Positions 37,606-47,723 of a stretch of 64,000 nt of DNA are shown piece after piece. The position numbers were made by a program, and so were the translations under genes. The notes beneath the pieces were generated by a model. That model worked only from the letters and a program-made list of their open reading frames with translations. It was not told the DNA's origin and ran no database searches. This DNA comes from an uncultured Candidatus Saccharibacteria bacterium. GTDB taxonomy: Bacteria > Patescibacteriota > Saccharimonadia > Saccharimonadales > Saccharimonadaceae. The stretch is from the NCBI GenBank assembly GCA_947302125.1, contig CAMYUL010000004.1:29507-93506 (forward strand). The letters are read 5' to 3'. Positions within the stretch are counted from its first letter, which is position 1. The number at the start of each line of letters is the position of its first letter.

Positions 37606-39054
37606 TTATAAGATGCTATCTTTTACAATATCATCTTCCGGTTTTTCTGCTACTGCTGCAGGATTTACAGGAGCTTCAGCGGATGGAGCAGTTTCAGCAG
37701 GCGAAGTAGTTTCAGCTACTGGAGTCTCCTCAGCTGGCTTAACTTCTTCCCTCTTAAAAAGATCGTCAGCGTTAATATCACTGCTCATATTTGCACTACC
37801 GGATACGCCAGCAGCGGAAGTCGCCTTCTTAAGCATCTTGCGAGAACGATAGAAGTAATAACCGCCGCCACCGATTACTAGAACTACTGCCACAGCCATA
37901 ATAATTTCACCAGGGCCAGTAGTTGGAAGTTCAGTTGGAGTAATATTGCATACGCGATGAACAACAATCTTAGTGCTGTCTGTATTCTTACCACTATGTG
38001 TAGCAACGAAAGCATTATTATATACTACGGTATCGCCACATGGGAACAGCTTATTGTCATCAGTAACTGTTGCCTTGTAAGTTACCCAAGCTTCTTCGCC
38101 GGCAATCATTGCCCCAAGACCAAGACCATCACCAAATAGTGATTCAGGGGTTTTGTCGCCCTCTGGATGACGGGTAGAACTTGCAAAAGTTGAACCGCTT
38201 ACATAATTTAGTCCCTCTGGGAAAACATCGTGAACCGTTACACCAGTTTGCTCAGTTGTTCCGGTATTCTTGTAATGAATTCTAAATTTCAAAGTATCAC
38301 CAGGGGCAGCAGTGATTTCATCTTGCCAATTCTCCGTACCATCAAGAGTGACTTTCTTATCAATCTCAAAATCTGGCTGATCAACCTTGATACGGAAGTT
38401 TACATAACCTCCATATTCATTACAACCCGGGATCATACCCCACATCGTATCGTAATGGCCTAGAGCGACACCCTCTTTAGATCTCAAAGCTTCACCAGAC
38501 AATACTGTTCCATTAGTTGTACCATTGTTACTAATTACTGCAGAATTCGGAACGTAATTGAGATAAACTGGAGTATTCGTCTTTAGGTAAGTTGAGTCAT
38601 AAACAGTTTGCGGATCAGCATTTGAAGCTGTGATATATGCCTTAATCAAAGCTTTTTGACCTGCTTCAAGATAGGTAGGAAATTCTACTCTTAAATACGT
38701 ATTTCTGGAGATACCTTTGCCACTCTCGTTTAAGCTTGCCGAAGCATCATTGTGATAATAAACGGAAACCTGATATTCTTTACCAGGAATCGCCTCGATT
38801 TCATCAACTTCATTATCAGTCCCAGCTTCACGGATTCTTACGAAATTCCTTTCGTCTCCTAAGAATGGGTTATTCTCAATAGAGTTAAACACTACATGGT
38901 CGGCCGGAGCATCCCATGTATAAACCTTACGATTTTGTGGGCCCCACGAATCCTCTTCGACCGCTGACGCTTCCTTAAATTGTAAGAAAGCGAACACGAA
39001 TGCAAGTGCGACTACTGGTAGTAGTAAAATTCTTTTGAAATTAATTTTTTTCAT
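37606..39054 (-). CDS. LPTTG-anchored surface protein with DUF11-like repeat
   Basis: Signal-like N-terminus; APGDTLKFRIHYKNTGTTEQTGVTVHDVFPEGLNYVSGS; LPTTGPGEIIMAVAVVLVIGGGGYYFYRSRKM. Confidence 0.85.
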   Translation of the reverse strand: MKKINFKRILLLPVVALAFVFAFLQFKEASAVEEDSWGPQNRKVYTWDAPADHVVFNSIENNPFLGDERNFVRIREAGTDNEVDEIEAIPGKEYQVSVYYHNDASASLNESGKGISRNTYLRVEFPTYLEAGQKALIKAYITASNADPQTVYDSTYLKTNTPVYLNYVPNSAVISNNGTTNGTVLSGEALRSKEGVALGHYDTMWGMIPGCNEYGGYVNFRIKVDQPDFEIDKKVTLDGTENWQDEITAAPGDTLKFRIHYKNTGTTEQTGVTVHDVFPEGLNYVSGSTFASSTRHPEGDKTPESLFGDGLGLGAMIAGEEAWVTYKATVTDDNKLFPCGDTVVYNNAFVATHSGKNTDSTKIVVHRVCNITPTELPTTGPGEIIMAVAVVLVIGGGGYYFYRSRKMLKKATSAAGVSGSANMSSDINADDLFKREEVKPAEETPVAETTSPAETAPSAEAPVNPAAVAEKPEDDIVKDSIL

Positions 39055-39074
39055 TTTTTCCTCCTTTCCTTTCT

Positions 39075-42000
39075 TTATGATGCATTATTCTTTAACGCTG
39101 CTTCAGCTTGTCTTAACATTTCCGCTGCTTCGTCATTGGTACCAGGAGACGTGTCCACTGGCACGACTCCGGTGTCGTCAACTGGGGTAGTTGGCGCCTC
39201 GCTCCAGCTCACTTGATCTGCTGGGTTCGTATTTACGCCTTCTGTATTGATTTCAGGGACTACTTCTTGTCCAGCTGAAACCGTATTTTCGTCAATCGGA
39301 GCAGTCGTCTCAGTCATAATGGCCGGATTATTTCCTTCCCATGGATTAGTATTTGTCTTAGGCTCCAATCCCGGTTCTGGCTCTGGACTTGGTTCTGGCT
39401 CTGGTTCAGGTGTCACCGTAGGCGTATCATCTGTAGTAGTAGTTGTTGTAGTAGTTGTTGTTGGAGTCCCCTGAGGTACCGTTTGTGCCTGAGTCTCAAC
39501 GTTCTCTGTAGCTTTTCGTGTTGCCTCTTTCATAATCACTTGAACCGTAGTCTGAGTATCATCACCACATTCTAGACGATCAGAGATCATACTAATCTGC
39601 TGACCAGCTGGAATACGATAGATGCTTCTAATTGCGTCCTCGTCATAGATTGAATTACCATCTTTATCAACGAACTCTAAGCCGATACCAGTAGGAGTCG
39701 TTTTCTTTACGGCGAACGCCCTAATAATATTGTTCATCTTATCGATAAATCCGTGCTCGCTATATGTATATGGGTTCTCTGCGTAATTTACTACTCTGAC
39801 TTCGCCACCATTCATCTTCTCAAAGAAGCGTTCATAAGTATCATTAACAAATGCGCTATAGCCTTCTGGCTCCGCAGAGTCTTTCAGCATATCTGCCACT
39901 GCGTTGATCTCTTCCTGAGTGTCAATTAGTTCTTCAGTGCCATCACCATTAATGTCATACATGAAGTCGCCCATCTTTGCACGAAGCGAAACGATACCCT
40001 CTGGAGAGTTACCCTTAGCCTCCAAGATGTGATGTAGGACTTGGTTAGTTGACATTCTGCCACTATCAAGCGCTTCGATAAATGCTGCGTCAGCCTGCTC
40101 TGGAGTCATTTCGTAATCTGGGTCGACCATCTGGCGGACCAAGTTCTGACCAAGCAAGTTTGCACCATCCTTGTTATCCGATAGGAATGGATCAAGCATC
40201 TCATTATAATTGCCCTCACGGTGCGGCATCTGGATTAACTCGAAGTTGCCATTCTCTGCTGCGCCGTTTACGGAAATATAGTTTCTGCCATTCTCCGGAC
40301 TAAAGTCTACCGGACCCTGGATATTATCAGTTGGAACAGTATCGATCGATTGATATGTATATTCTACTGGATCGCTATTTCTAATAGATTCTGCGCCAAC
40401 CGTTGCGAGTGCTGCTTCTGCCTGAACCCCACTTGGCACGTTGAAAGGTGCGCCATTTAACGTATAGCTAAAGGTAGTAATTTCTGCCGGGTTGGTAAAG
40501 CCAATGCTCTCTAGTGTGCCAGAACCGGATGCGGTAGCAAGTACATTGTAACCACCTTCCCCACCGGCCACTTCCTGGACTACGCGCATTGCGCCACCAC
40601 TAAAGTTACCCTGCGTAAACATACTCGCCGCTACAGAATCCGCCGGCACGACAACTGTGCCATCAGGAGCAACGTCAAGCACGATACCAACATCGCCAAG
40701 GTCCTTGCTTGGTGTCAATACAACTTGTAGTTTATCGACATTGATATCACCAGCATTTGACAAAGTGTTCACCTGAAATACGAGATCACCATCATTCTCA
40801 ATACCAGCTGGGACAACGTTGACTGCCCTGTTTGCGCCCTCAGCTGCTACGTATCCCTTAATATCAATATTGGCAATCTTATTACCAGTCTCGATTCCCT
40901 CACCATAAGCCTCAGCGTTGGAACTCTTAAAGTAGTCGTAAATTCCTTCGGTAGTCCTTGCGCCTTGAGCCATATGGGTTTCAGCTGTCTCATTAATTTC
41001 AAAGCCCTTAGACCTTAAGAACTTCATGCTCTCATTTGACATCTTACCGGTTTCGGCATCAAAGGTAATTCCACCATCGCCCTCAGAAACAACTGTTTCA
41101 TTACCGACTTTAAGCTCATAGATGCCGTTGCCATCGTCGTCAACTAGCTGTGGCTCGCCCTTTGGCACTGTTTCACCAACGCTACCCGAATCAGCAACAG
41201 TTTCACTAGCTGACGTATCTGCTATTTTATTGTTGGCTTTAGGAGCCATTTCTTCAGATACACTTGCTTTGTTCGCAAAAAACGTCCTCACTCCACCAAC
41301 TACGGCACCGACACCAGCACCGACTATAGCACCAGTGACTGCGTCGACCATCGCCTGACGAAGGATAAAGCCAAGTCGCTTCTGTTCGATGCCCTTCTGA
41401 GATTCTCTTAGCTCATTCATCTTAGCTAAAACAGCCTCATCACCACCAGCTTTAACGGCGCTTTCACCAAGCATCTCATTAGCTTCCACCATTTTTTCTA
41501 CGAGTAAGCTACGTTCTCTATCGACGTTGCCTTCAGAGTATCTAATAAGGTCAATCTTTAACCTCTTTGTTCCCTTTTCATTAGTCAAGTTCTCCCTTGC
41601 CATAATATCGACGACAGTATCTTTCATGTCGCGCTTGACTGTATTTTTGAACTTGTTAGTATTTATTACGTCTAACAATCCCTCTATTTTATGTCTGCTT
41701 AGATCCCCTTTTTCTAGCTTATTGACCGCATCAATTAGCTCCTTACGCTTCAATTTATTTAGTCCTTCCATTTTCGGAAGACACTTCTTTAGTCCGTCGA
41801 TTAGAATCTTCGAGCTTCCATCTTCCCTATTGCGTAATTCCGTAAATCTATCGGCTATCTTCCCGTCACCAGAGACGAAATTAAGAAGGATCATGTCTCT
41901 CTCTAATGTGTCATAGAGGTCCTTGGCATTCTTCCTACCGCGCTTCTCATTGATCTCACTATATCTATCTTCGCCAGCTGCATTCCTTCTGATTGTAATG

Positions 42001-43412
42001 ATCTTTTCATATATTTTTCCGATCCTGGCCTTTTTGGACTGAGCTGCATTCTCAACGGTGCCGCTCTCAGTAGTATCGCCCTTAGTGGCGCCATCTTCAG
42101 CAGCGCCATCGTCACCTTCCGTACCTTGTTCGGAATTATTTTTAGCTGCTTCTACCGCCGCAGCCTTAGCCAACTCAGCTCTCTCTTCCGCAGTAATAAT
42201 TGCTTCACCACTCGTAGCATCAGTAATTTCCGCCTTAGACATTTTTTCTCTAGCAGACCCAATACCATGGATTGCGCCAAAAACTGCACCAGCTGCACCA
42301 CCTGCTATAGCACCACTAGCCACCCCACCAGCAACCCTAGCACCAACAGCAGCTTTCACATCCGCTCTAGCATGTGTAGTCGTCTTATAGTGAACTAAAC
42401 CACCAAGCACGCCAGCAGCTCCCACTACCTCAAGTACACTATTTACTGCACGCTTAGTGTTAAGCCCTTCCCTCATCGAGGCATTATACAGTGACAGATT
42501 TCCTCTATCCAAATAATTGTCAAAGGCTTCGCTGCTGACCTTATGCTTTACTAGATCTTCCACGCCATTTGCAGCCGATCTCAGCCCCTCTACCTCTGCG
42601 AGGCTCTTATCGCTATGGTCGCCAACAAGGAACATAACGACTTTATTTTCCAAGAACTTTCTCTTAAGATTTGATTGATTGTCTCCGAACACTCCTTCTT
42701 TCTGCCATCCTGCAAGCTTCTCGTCGTATGCCTCACGAGCCTTTTTCATTGCTTCGGCATCTTTAAACTTGTAGGCTTGTTCCATTTCTTTATACAGATT
42801 TTTTAACGCATCGTTAACTTCCCGCGTCACTGGGTCATCGACTTTTTCAACTTTCTCCCCATTAGCCAAGGCTATAGTATCAGTTGAGTCGACTTTATCG
42901 GCAAAGCCAGACTTTTCGAGCGCAAGTCTTGCTTTTCTCTGTATATATTCGTCGCTACCAACGCTGGCCACGCTCTTAGCCTCTAAATCTAACTCCTCAA
43001 AAGCCGCCTTAGTGTCACCAGACTTAGATACTGCACTGGCCGCCTTAGCACGCCAGCCTGCCATAATAACTTGTTTGATGACTGGAAGATTGTTAACTAT
43101 TCGCTTTAGTCCGCTATATGATGCCATCTTCTGCTCAACCGCTTCGTTGATAGTGTTGTCTCTACTTGTCTTGTCTTTTTCGGTCAAGATGATATTTGTT
43201 TTTATCCCCCCCTCAAGATCTACTAGGTCATTACTAACTTTGCCAAGCTGCATAGCTGTGGCAATTTTAAGGTCAATGTTTTCGCCATTTTTCATAGTGT
43301 CGCCTGCAGGCTGGTCACCTACTGGTGACTGGTCTGCTTTAGGCACCGACACGCCAGTAGAAAGCTTATCGATCACGGCGGGCGAATTGCTTCCGTTGAG
43401 TATTTCTGCCAT
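39075..43412 (-). CDS. 1445-aa putative surface/envelope protein with two Gly/Ala-rich hydrophobic segments and a PE/T-rich tail
   Basis: Single long ORF; GAIAGGAAGAVFGAIHGIG, GAIVGAGVGAVVGGV; TTTTTTTTTTDDTPTVTPEPEPEPSPEPEPG. Confidence 0.75.
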   Translation of the reverse strand: MAEILNGSNSPAVIDKLSTGVSVPKADQSPVGDQPAGDTMKNGENIDLKIATAMQLGKVSNDLVDLEGGIKTNIILTEKDKTSRDNTINEAVEQKMASYSGLKRIVNNLPVIKQVIMAGWRAKAASAVSKSGDTKAAFEELDLEAKSVASVGSDEYIQRKARLALEKSGFADKVDSTDTIALANGEKVEKVDDPVTREVNDALKNLYKEMEQAYKFKDAEAMKKAREAYDEKLAGWQKEGVFGDNQSNLKRKFLENKVVMFLVGDHSDKSLAEVEGLRSAANGVEDLVKHKVSSEAFDNYLDRGNLSLYNASMREGLNTKRAVNSVLEVVGAAGVLGGLVHYKTTTHARADVKAAVGARVAGGVASGAIAGGAAGAVFGAIHGIGSAREKMSKAEITDATSGEAIITAEERAELAKAAAVEAAKNNSEQGTEGDDGAAEDGATKGDTTESGTVENAAQSKKARIGKIYEKIITIRRNAAGEDRYSEINEKRGRKNAKDLYDTLERDMILLNFVSGDGKIADRFTELRNREDGSSKILIDGLKKCLPKMEGLNKLKRKELIDAVNKLEKGDLSRHKIEGLLDVINTNKFKNTVKRDMKDTVVDIMARENLTNEKGTKRLKIDLIRYSEGNVDRERSLLVEKMVEANEMLGESAVKAGGDEAVLAKMNELRESQKGIEQKRLGFILRQAMVDAVTGAIVGAGVGAVVGGVRTFFANKASVSEEMAPKANNKIADTSASETVADSGSVGETVPKGEPQLVDDDGNGIYELKVGNETVVSEGDGGITFDAETGKMSNESMKFLRSKGFEINETAETHMAQGARTTEGIYDYFKSSNAEAYGEGIETGNKIANIDIKGYVAAEGANRAVNVVPAGIENDGDLVFQVNTLSNAGDINVDKLQVVLTPSKDLGDVGIVLDVAPDGTVVVPADSVAASMFTQGNFSGGAMRVVQEVAGGEGGYNVLATASGSGTLESIGFTNPAEITTFSYTLNGAPFNVPSGVQAEAALATVGAESIRNSDPVEYTYQSIDTVPTDNIQGPVDFSPENGRNYISVNGAAENGNFELIQMPHREGNYNEMLDPFLSDNKDGANLLGQNLVRQMVDPDYEMTPEQADAAFIEALDSGRMSTNQVLHHILEAKGNSPEGIVSLRAKMGDFMYDINGDGTEELIDTQEEINAVADMLKDSAEPEGYSAFVNDTYERFFEKMNGGEVRVVNYAENPYTYSEHGFIDKMNNIIRAFAVKKTTPTGIGLEFVDKDGNSIYDEDAIRSIYRIPAGQQISMISDRLECGDDTQTTVQVIMKEATRKATENVETQAQTVPQGTPTTTTTTTTTTDDTPTVTPEPEPEPSPEPEPGLEPKTNTNPWEGNNPAIMTETTAPIDENTVSAGQEVVPEINTEGVNTNPADQVSWSEAPTTPVDDTGVVPVDTSPGTNDEAAEMLRQAEAALKNNAS

Positions 43413-43414
43413 TT

Positions 43415-43864
43415 CTACTCCTCCGCGCCTTCTGCCGCACCAGTGTCTTCAGATTCTTTTCCTAAATAAATATCTCTAAATTTCGCCATAGTCACACCAA
43501 GAACTTCATCAGTATCAACACCAGCCTCATCGATAGCCTTCGCTACTGCTTCTGGTTCGATCTGACCCTTTTCCTCGGCTATCTTCGAGAACTCTTCTAA
43601 CTTATCGTCTGGAAGAGCAGAAATTAACGACCTGTCCATTTCTTGCATTAAACGAGTTTTAAGATCGTTAAAAATATCCTGTCTAAGCTCATCGCTCTCA
43701 GGATTAATCCCCTTCTCATCCATTAGCCCCTCGATGAACAAATTTATTGTCTCTTCATCGGTAAGATCTACAGGAAGCTCGTCAGCCTCCGCGTCAGTAG
43801 TATTAACAGGAGCTTCAACAGGAGCATCCTGCACTGGCATATCGTTAGTATTAGTATCGTCCAT
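43415..43864 (-). CDS. Small acidic protein, same operon
   Basis: ORF of 149 aa adjacent to the 1445-aa protein; TTGACA-16-TATAGA promoter upstream. Confidence 0.65.
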   Translation of the reverse strand: MDDTNTNDMPVQDAPVEAPVNTTDAEADELPVDLTDEETINLFIEGLMDEKGINPESDELRQDIFNDLKTRLMQEMDRSLISALPDDKLEEFSKIAEEKGQIEPEAVAKAIDEAGVDTDEVLGVTMAKFRDIYLGKESEDTGAAEGAEE

Positions 43865-43984
43865 GGCGAAAAAGACCTTTCTTTTTATTTAATATGACCT
43901 TATCTGTCTTTATTCTATACCGCTTACGCTTATTTTGTCAATACTTTTATGGTTATTCCAAGTGGTGCCTTCTCGCCAAAATCA

Positions 43985-44014
43985 AAAAACCGAACAAAGC
44001 GTTCGGTTTTTTAT
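43985..44014 (-). terminator. AAAAAACCGAAC-aaagc-GTTCGGTTTTTT
   Basis: Perfect inverted repeat with T-run. Confidence 0.85.
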
Positions 44015-44029
44015 AAGTTGTAAAGTTCT

Positions 44030-44179
44030 TTAATGGCTTACATTGGCTGCATTAATTGCGCTTCTACCGAAGAAACGATTTATCCTCTCCTTCGCTTCCT
44101 TACTAACTTCCCCGTTTCCACTATATTGCCCCTCACCAGGGAGAGCTTGAAAGCTCATTACGTTGATATTTCTGCTCAT
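44030..44179 (-). CDS. Small ORF, 49 aa, not in supplied track
   Basis: MSRNINVMSFQALPGEGQYSGNGEVSKEAKERINRFFGRSAINAANVSH; SD AAAGGAG; promoter TTGACA-TAGTAT upstream; own terminator. Confidence 0.65.
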   Translation of the reverse strand: MSRNINVMSFQALPGEGQYSGNGEVSKEAKERINRFFGRSAINAANVSH

Positions 44180-44326
44180 ACTTATAGGCACTCCTTTTTG
44201 TTGTTTTTATATTTGTTTGTTAGATTGTTTATTTTATTATCTAACTGTCTTCTATACTAGCACACTTTGTTAAAAATGTCAATACCTTTTATGCTTATTT
44301 TTCGCACTTTTGTCAAATTACAGATT

Positions 44327-44478
44327 AAAAATAACTAGGAAATGCAGGCTTTAGACTCTATAACCCAATCAGATTTGAAGAAAAAAACGTATATTCCTGA
44401 CGCGAGCGAAGCGAGCCAGGGTATGACATTTTTTTCTTCAAGTCCTAGAGTCTAAAGCCTGCATGACTAGTTATTTTT
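44327..44478. repeat. Long nested inverted repeat B
   Basis: AAAAATAACTAG-gaa-ATGCAGGCTTTAGACTCTA / TAGAGTCTAAAGCCTGCAT-ga-CTAGTTATTTTT; inner TTGAAGAAAAAAA/TTTTTTTCTTCAA. Confidence 0.95.
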
Positions 44479-44506
44479 TCCCCTATTATGTGATATAATA
44501 TAACCC

Positions 44507-47398
44507 ATGAGTTACATGCCACGCCGTCGGGCTATCGAATACGAAAAAGCACTAGTAGATTGGTGGAAGAAAAACCAAATTTTCGAAAAATCTATCAACT
44601 CTCGCCCTGCAGGAGATAGTTATGTTTTTTATGACGGCCCTCCGTTTATCACTGGCAACCCGCACCATGGCACACTCTTAAGTTCTATTGTTAAGGACGC
44701 CGTTCCCCGCTTCTGGACCATGAACGGCCGCCGCGTTGAAAGAAGATGGGGCTGGGACTGCCACGGTCTTCCTGCTGAAAACTTTGTCGAAAAACAGCTT
44801 GGCATTACCGACCGCCGCGACATCGGCACCAAGATTAGCCTAGAAAATTACATCATCAAAGCCCGCGAGTCTATGGTCGCCAATTCCGAAACTTGGGAAT
44901 CCACCATCGATCGCATCGGCCGCTGGGTAGATTTCAAAGGCTCCTACAAGACCATGGACAAGAATTTCATGGAATCTGTCTGGTGGGCATTTAAGACTCT
45001 TTATGAAAAAGGCAAGATTTATGAAGGCCGCAAGGTCTTGATGTATGATACTAAGTTTGCTACCCCTGTCTCCAAGGCTGAAGTCACCATGGACAACGAC
45101 GCCTATCAGGAAGTTACTGACCCATCCGCCTATGTCAAATTCCCTATTGATAAGAATAGGTACTTCCTCGCCTGGACTACCACCCCTTGGACCCTGCCAG
45201 CCAATATGGCTCTTGCCGTTAGCTCCAAGCTCACCTATGTAGAGGTCAAGGTCGAGAAAGATACCTTCATCCTCGCCAAGTCCCGCCTTGAGGCGACCTT
45301 CGACAAAGAGGTCAAATACGAAATCGTCAAAGAGCTTAAGGGCAAAGACCTCGTCGGCATGAGCTATCAACCGATCATCGAAAACCCTCATAATAAGAAA
45401 GAGACTTACACTGTTCTCGCTGGCGACTTTGTTTCCGACGAAGACGGTACTGGCATCGTCCACATCGCTCCAGCTTACGGCGAAGATGACTATGCTCTCT
45501 GCCAAAAGCATGACGTCGACTTTGCTGACGTAGTTGATGAAAACGGCTACTATCTCCCAGATATGGCTGAGAAACTTTACGCTCTTGGCGTCCGCGACAC
45601 CGATGAAAACGGTATCGAGATCTGGGCCGGCAACAAGTTTATCGCTAAAGTCCTAGAAGCCGCTGGCATCATTTACAAGATTGAATATATTAAGCACGAG
45701 TACCCATTTAACCCTCGCTCCAAGCAGCGTATCATGTATCGCGCCTTCCCTAGCTGGTTCTTCGATATCGAGGGCAGCAAGTCTCTCATGCTTGAGCAAA
45801 ACGAAAATATTAACTGGTTCCCAGAATATCTAAAGCACGGCCGCTTTGCTAAGAATATCGAGCAAGCGCCTGACTGGAACCTCTCCCGCGACCGTTTCTG
45901 GGCCACCGCCATGCCAGTTTGGAAGGGCGACAAAGGCTCTATCAAGGTAGTCGGCTCTTACGATGAGCTTTACGAGCTGTCTGGCAAACGCCTTGAAGAT
46001 TATCACCGCCCATGGATTGACGAGATTGAGTTTGACATCGATGGCGAGCATTTCACTCGCGTCGACAAGGTCTTAGACTGCTGGTTTGAGTCTGGTTCCA
46101 TGCCATTTGCCCAGCTTCATTATCCTTTCGAAAATAAGGAAAAATTCGAGAAAAATTATCCTGCCGATTTTATCGTCGAATATGTTGGTCAAGTTCGCGC
46201 CTGGTTCTACTATGTCCACGCTGTCAACACTGCATTATTTGGCAAAAACGCCTACAAAAATGTCATCACTACTGGTACCCTTGCCGGTAATGATGGCCGC
46301 AAGATGAGTAAATCTCTTGGCAACTTCACCGATCCAAACGAACTTATGGACAAGTACTCCGCTGATTCCCTTCGTTTCTTGCTTCTTTCTAGCCCAGTAC
46401 TTTCCGGCGAAGACTTTGCCCTTCTAGACAAAGACGTTTCTGACACCGCCAGAAAGCTTTCCATGGTCTGGAATGTTTACGATTTCTTTACTACCTACGC
46501 CAACGTCGATGGTTTCGAAGGCGACGACAAGTTCGACGCTACCAGCCTCAAAAATCCTCTCGATATCTGGATCGTCTCCAAGCTTCACATCTTGAGAAAC
46601 GACATCACCGAGGGTATGGAGGCTTACAATTTACCAAAGGCCACCGTTGGCATCCTGCCTTTCATCGACGATCTTTCTAACTGGTTCGTCCGTCGTTCCC
46701 GCCGTCGTTTCTGGAAATCCGAAGATGACACTGACAAAAACGAAGCCTATCAGACTCTCTATTATGTTCTTACCTACTTAAGCAAACTACTCGCTCCGTT
46801 TACCCCATTCTTAGCTGAAGAGTTATATCAAAGATTAACCGCCAACTTTGAAGACGCTACCGACTCTGTCCATCTTAAAGATTGGCCAGAAGCTGGCCCA
46901 GTTGATGTCGAAGTCGTAGAAAATATGGGACGCACCCGCGATATTATTTCCGAAGGCCTCGGTCTCAGAATGCAAAAGTCTGATACTGAAGACCAGATTA
47001 AGATTCGCCAACCGCTCGCTAGCTTCACTTATGCTGGTGATAAGCTTGATGATCTCTATGAGAAAATGATCGCCGACGAGCTCAATGTTAAGACAGTCAA
47101 AAATGGCAAAGAAACTTACCTCGATAAGACTCTCACCGAAGAACTAAAGCAAGAAGGCTTCGCCCGCGAACTCATCCGTGTTGTCCAGGCCGCCCGCAAG
47201 AAAGCCGACCTCAGCGTCGATGACCGCATCAAGCTTTACGTCTCTTGCGAACTAGACAAAGCTCAGCAAGAAATCGTCGCCGCAGAAACCCTTGCTACTT
47301 CCCTCTTCACAGAGAAGGATCCGCAGAATTTCGCTTACGACGAGATCGCCAAAATCGATGGTGAGCAAATCACTATCTCGTTAGAAAAGCAGGCATAA
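44507..47398 (+). CDS. ileS: Isoleucyl-tRNA synthetase
   Basis: DGPPFITGNPHHGTLLSSIVKD, WGWDCHGLPAENFVEKQLG, DGRKMSKSLGNFTDP. Confidence 0.95.
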   Translation: MSYMPRRRAIEYEKALVDWWKKNQIFEKSINSRPAGDSYVFYDGPPFITGNPHHGTLLSSIVKDAVPRFWTMNGRRVERRWGWDCHGLPAENFVEKQLGITDRRDIGTKISLENYIIKARESMVANSETWESTIDRIGRWVDFKGSYKTMDKNFMESVWWAFKTLYEKGKIYEGRKVLMYDTKFATPVSKAEVTMDNDAYQEVTDPSAYVKFPIDKNRYFLAWTTTPWTLPANMALAVSSKLTYVEVKVEKDTFILAKSRLEATFDKEVKYEIVKELKGKDLVGMSYQPIIENPHNKKETYTVLAGDFVSDEDGTGIVHIAPAYGEDDYALCQKHDVDFADVVDENGYYLPDMAEKLYALGVRDTDENGIEIWAGNKFIAKVLEAAGIIYKIEYIKHEYPFNPRSKQRIMYRAFPSWFFDIEGSKSLMLEQNENINWFPEYLKHGRFAKNIEQAPDWNLSRDRFWATAMPVWKGDKGSIKVVGSYDELYELSGKRLEDYHRPWIDEIEFDIDGEHFTRVDKVLDCWFESGSMPFAQLHYPFENKEKFEKNYPADFIVEYVGQVRAWFYYVHAVNTALFGKNAYKNVITTGTLAGNDGRKMSKSLGNFTDPNELMDKYSADSLRFLLLSSPVLSGEDFALLDKDVSDTARKLSMVWNVYDFFTTYANVDGFEGDDKFDATSLKNPLDIWIVSKLHILRNDITEGMEAYNLPKATVGILPFIDDLSNWFVRRSRRRFWKSEDDTDKNEAYQTLYYVLTYLSKLLAPFTPFLAEELYQRLTANFEDATDSVHLKDWPEAGPVDVEVVENMGRTRDIISEGLGLRMQKSDTEDQIKIRQPLASFTYAGDKLDDLYEKMIADELNVKTVKNGKETYLDKTLTEELKQEGFARELIRVVQAARKKADLSVDDRIKLYVSCELDKAQQEIVAAETLATSLFTEKDPQNFAYDEIAKIDGEQITISLEKQA

Positions 47399-47415
47399 AA
47401 ACGCCAAAACAAACA

Positions 47416-47447
47416 ACAAAGCCAGGGTATACATCTCCTGGCTTTGT
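47416..47447. terminator. Convergent terminator ACAAAGCCAGG/CCTGGCTTTGT
   Basis: Perfect inverted repeat between convergent genes. Confidence 0.8.
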
Positions 47448-47456
47448 TACTGGACC

Positions 47457-47723
47457 CTATTTATTAGCAAAATACGAGACTTCATCAATCTGTGGCATTG
47501 GTGTTCCCTTCCACATATTGATCAATCTTCCATCGTCATCAGTTACAACTACCGCCGGGTACTGCAAAATATCATATAACTGCGCAAATTTCTCGCCAGC
47601 AACCGTTTCCGGATCAAGATCAATAAAGCCAGAAAAGCCAGTGTCTGCCGTGTAGTCACGTTTCCAATCACGCACCTCCCTAGCGTAGTCAGTTTGTTCG
47701 TTCCATAAGATCGTTAATTTCAT
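47457..47723 (-). CDS. Thioredoxin-fold-like protein lacking CxxC
   Basis: YDILQYPAVVVTDDDGRLINMWKGTPMPQIDEVSYF. Confidence 0.55.
   Translation of the reverse strand: MKLTILWNEQTDYAREVRDWKRDYTADTGFSGFIDLDPETVAGEKFAQLYDILQYPAVVVTDDDGRLINMWKGTPMPQIDEVSYFANK

Noticed and set aside
44033-44260. 75-aa plus-strand ORF in the supplied track
   Set aside because: Antisense to a better 49-aa minus ORF with promoter, SD and terminator; no ribosome-binding site
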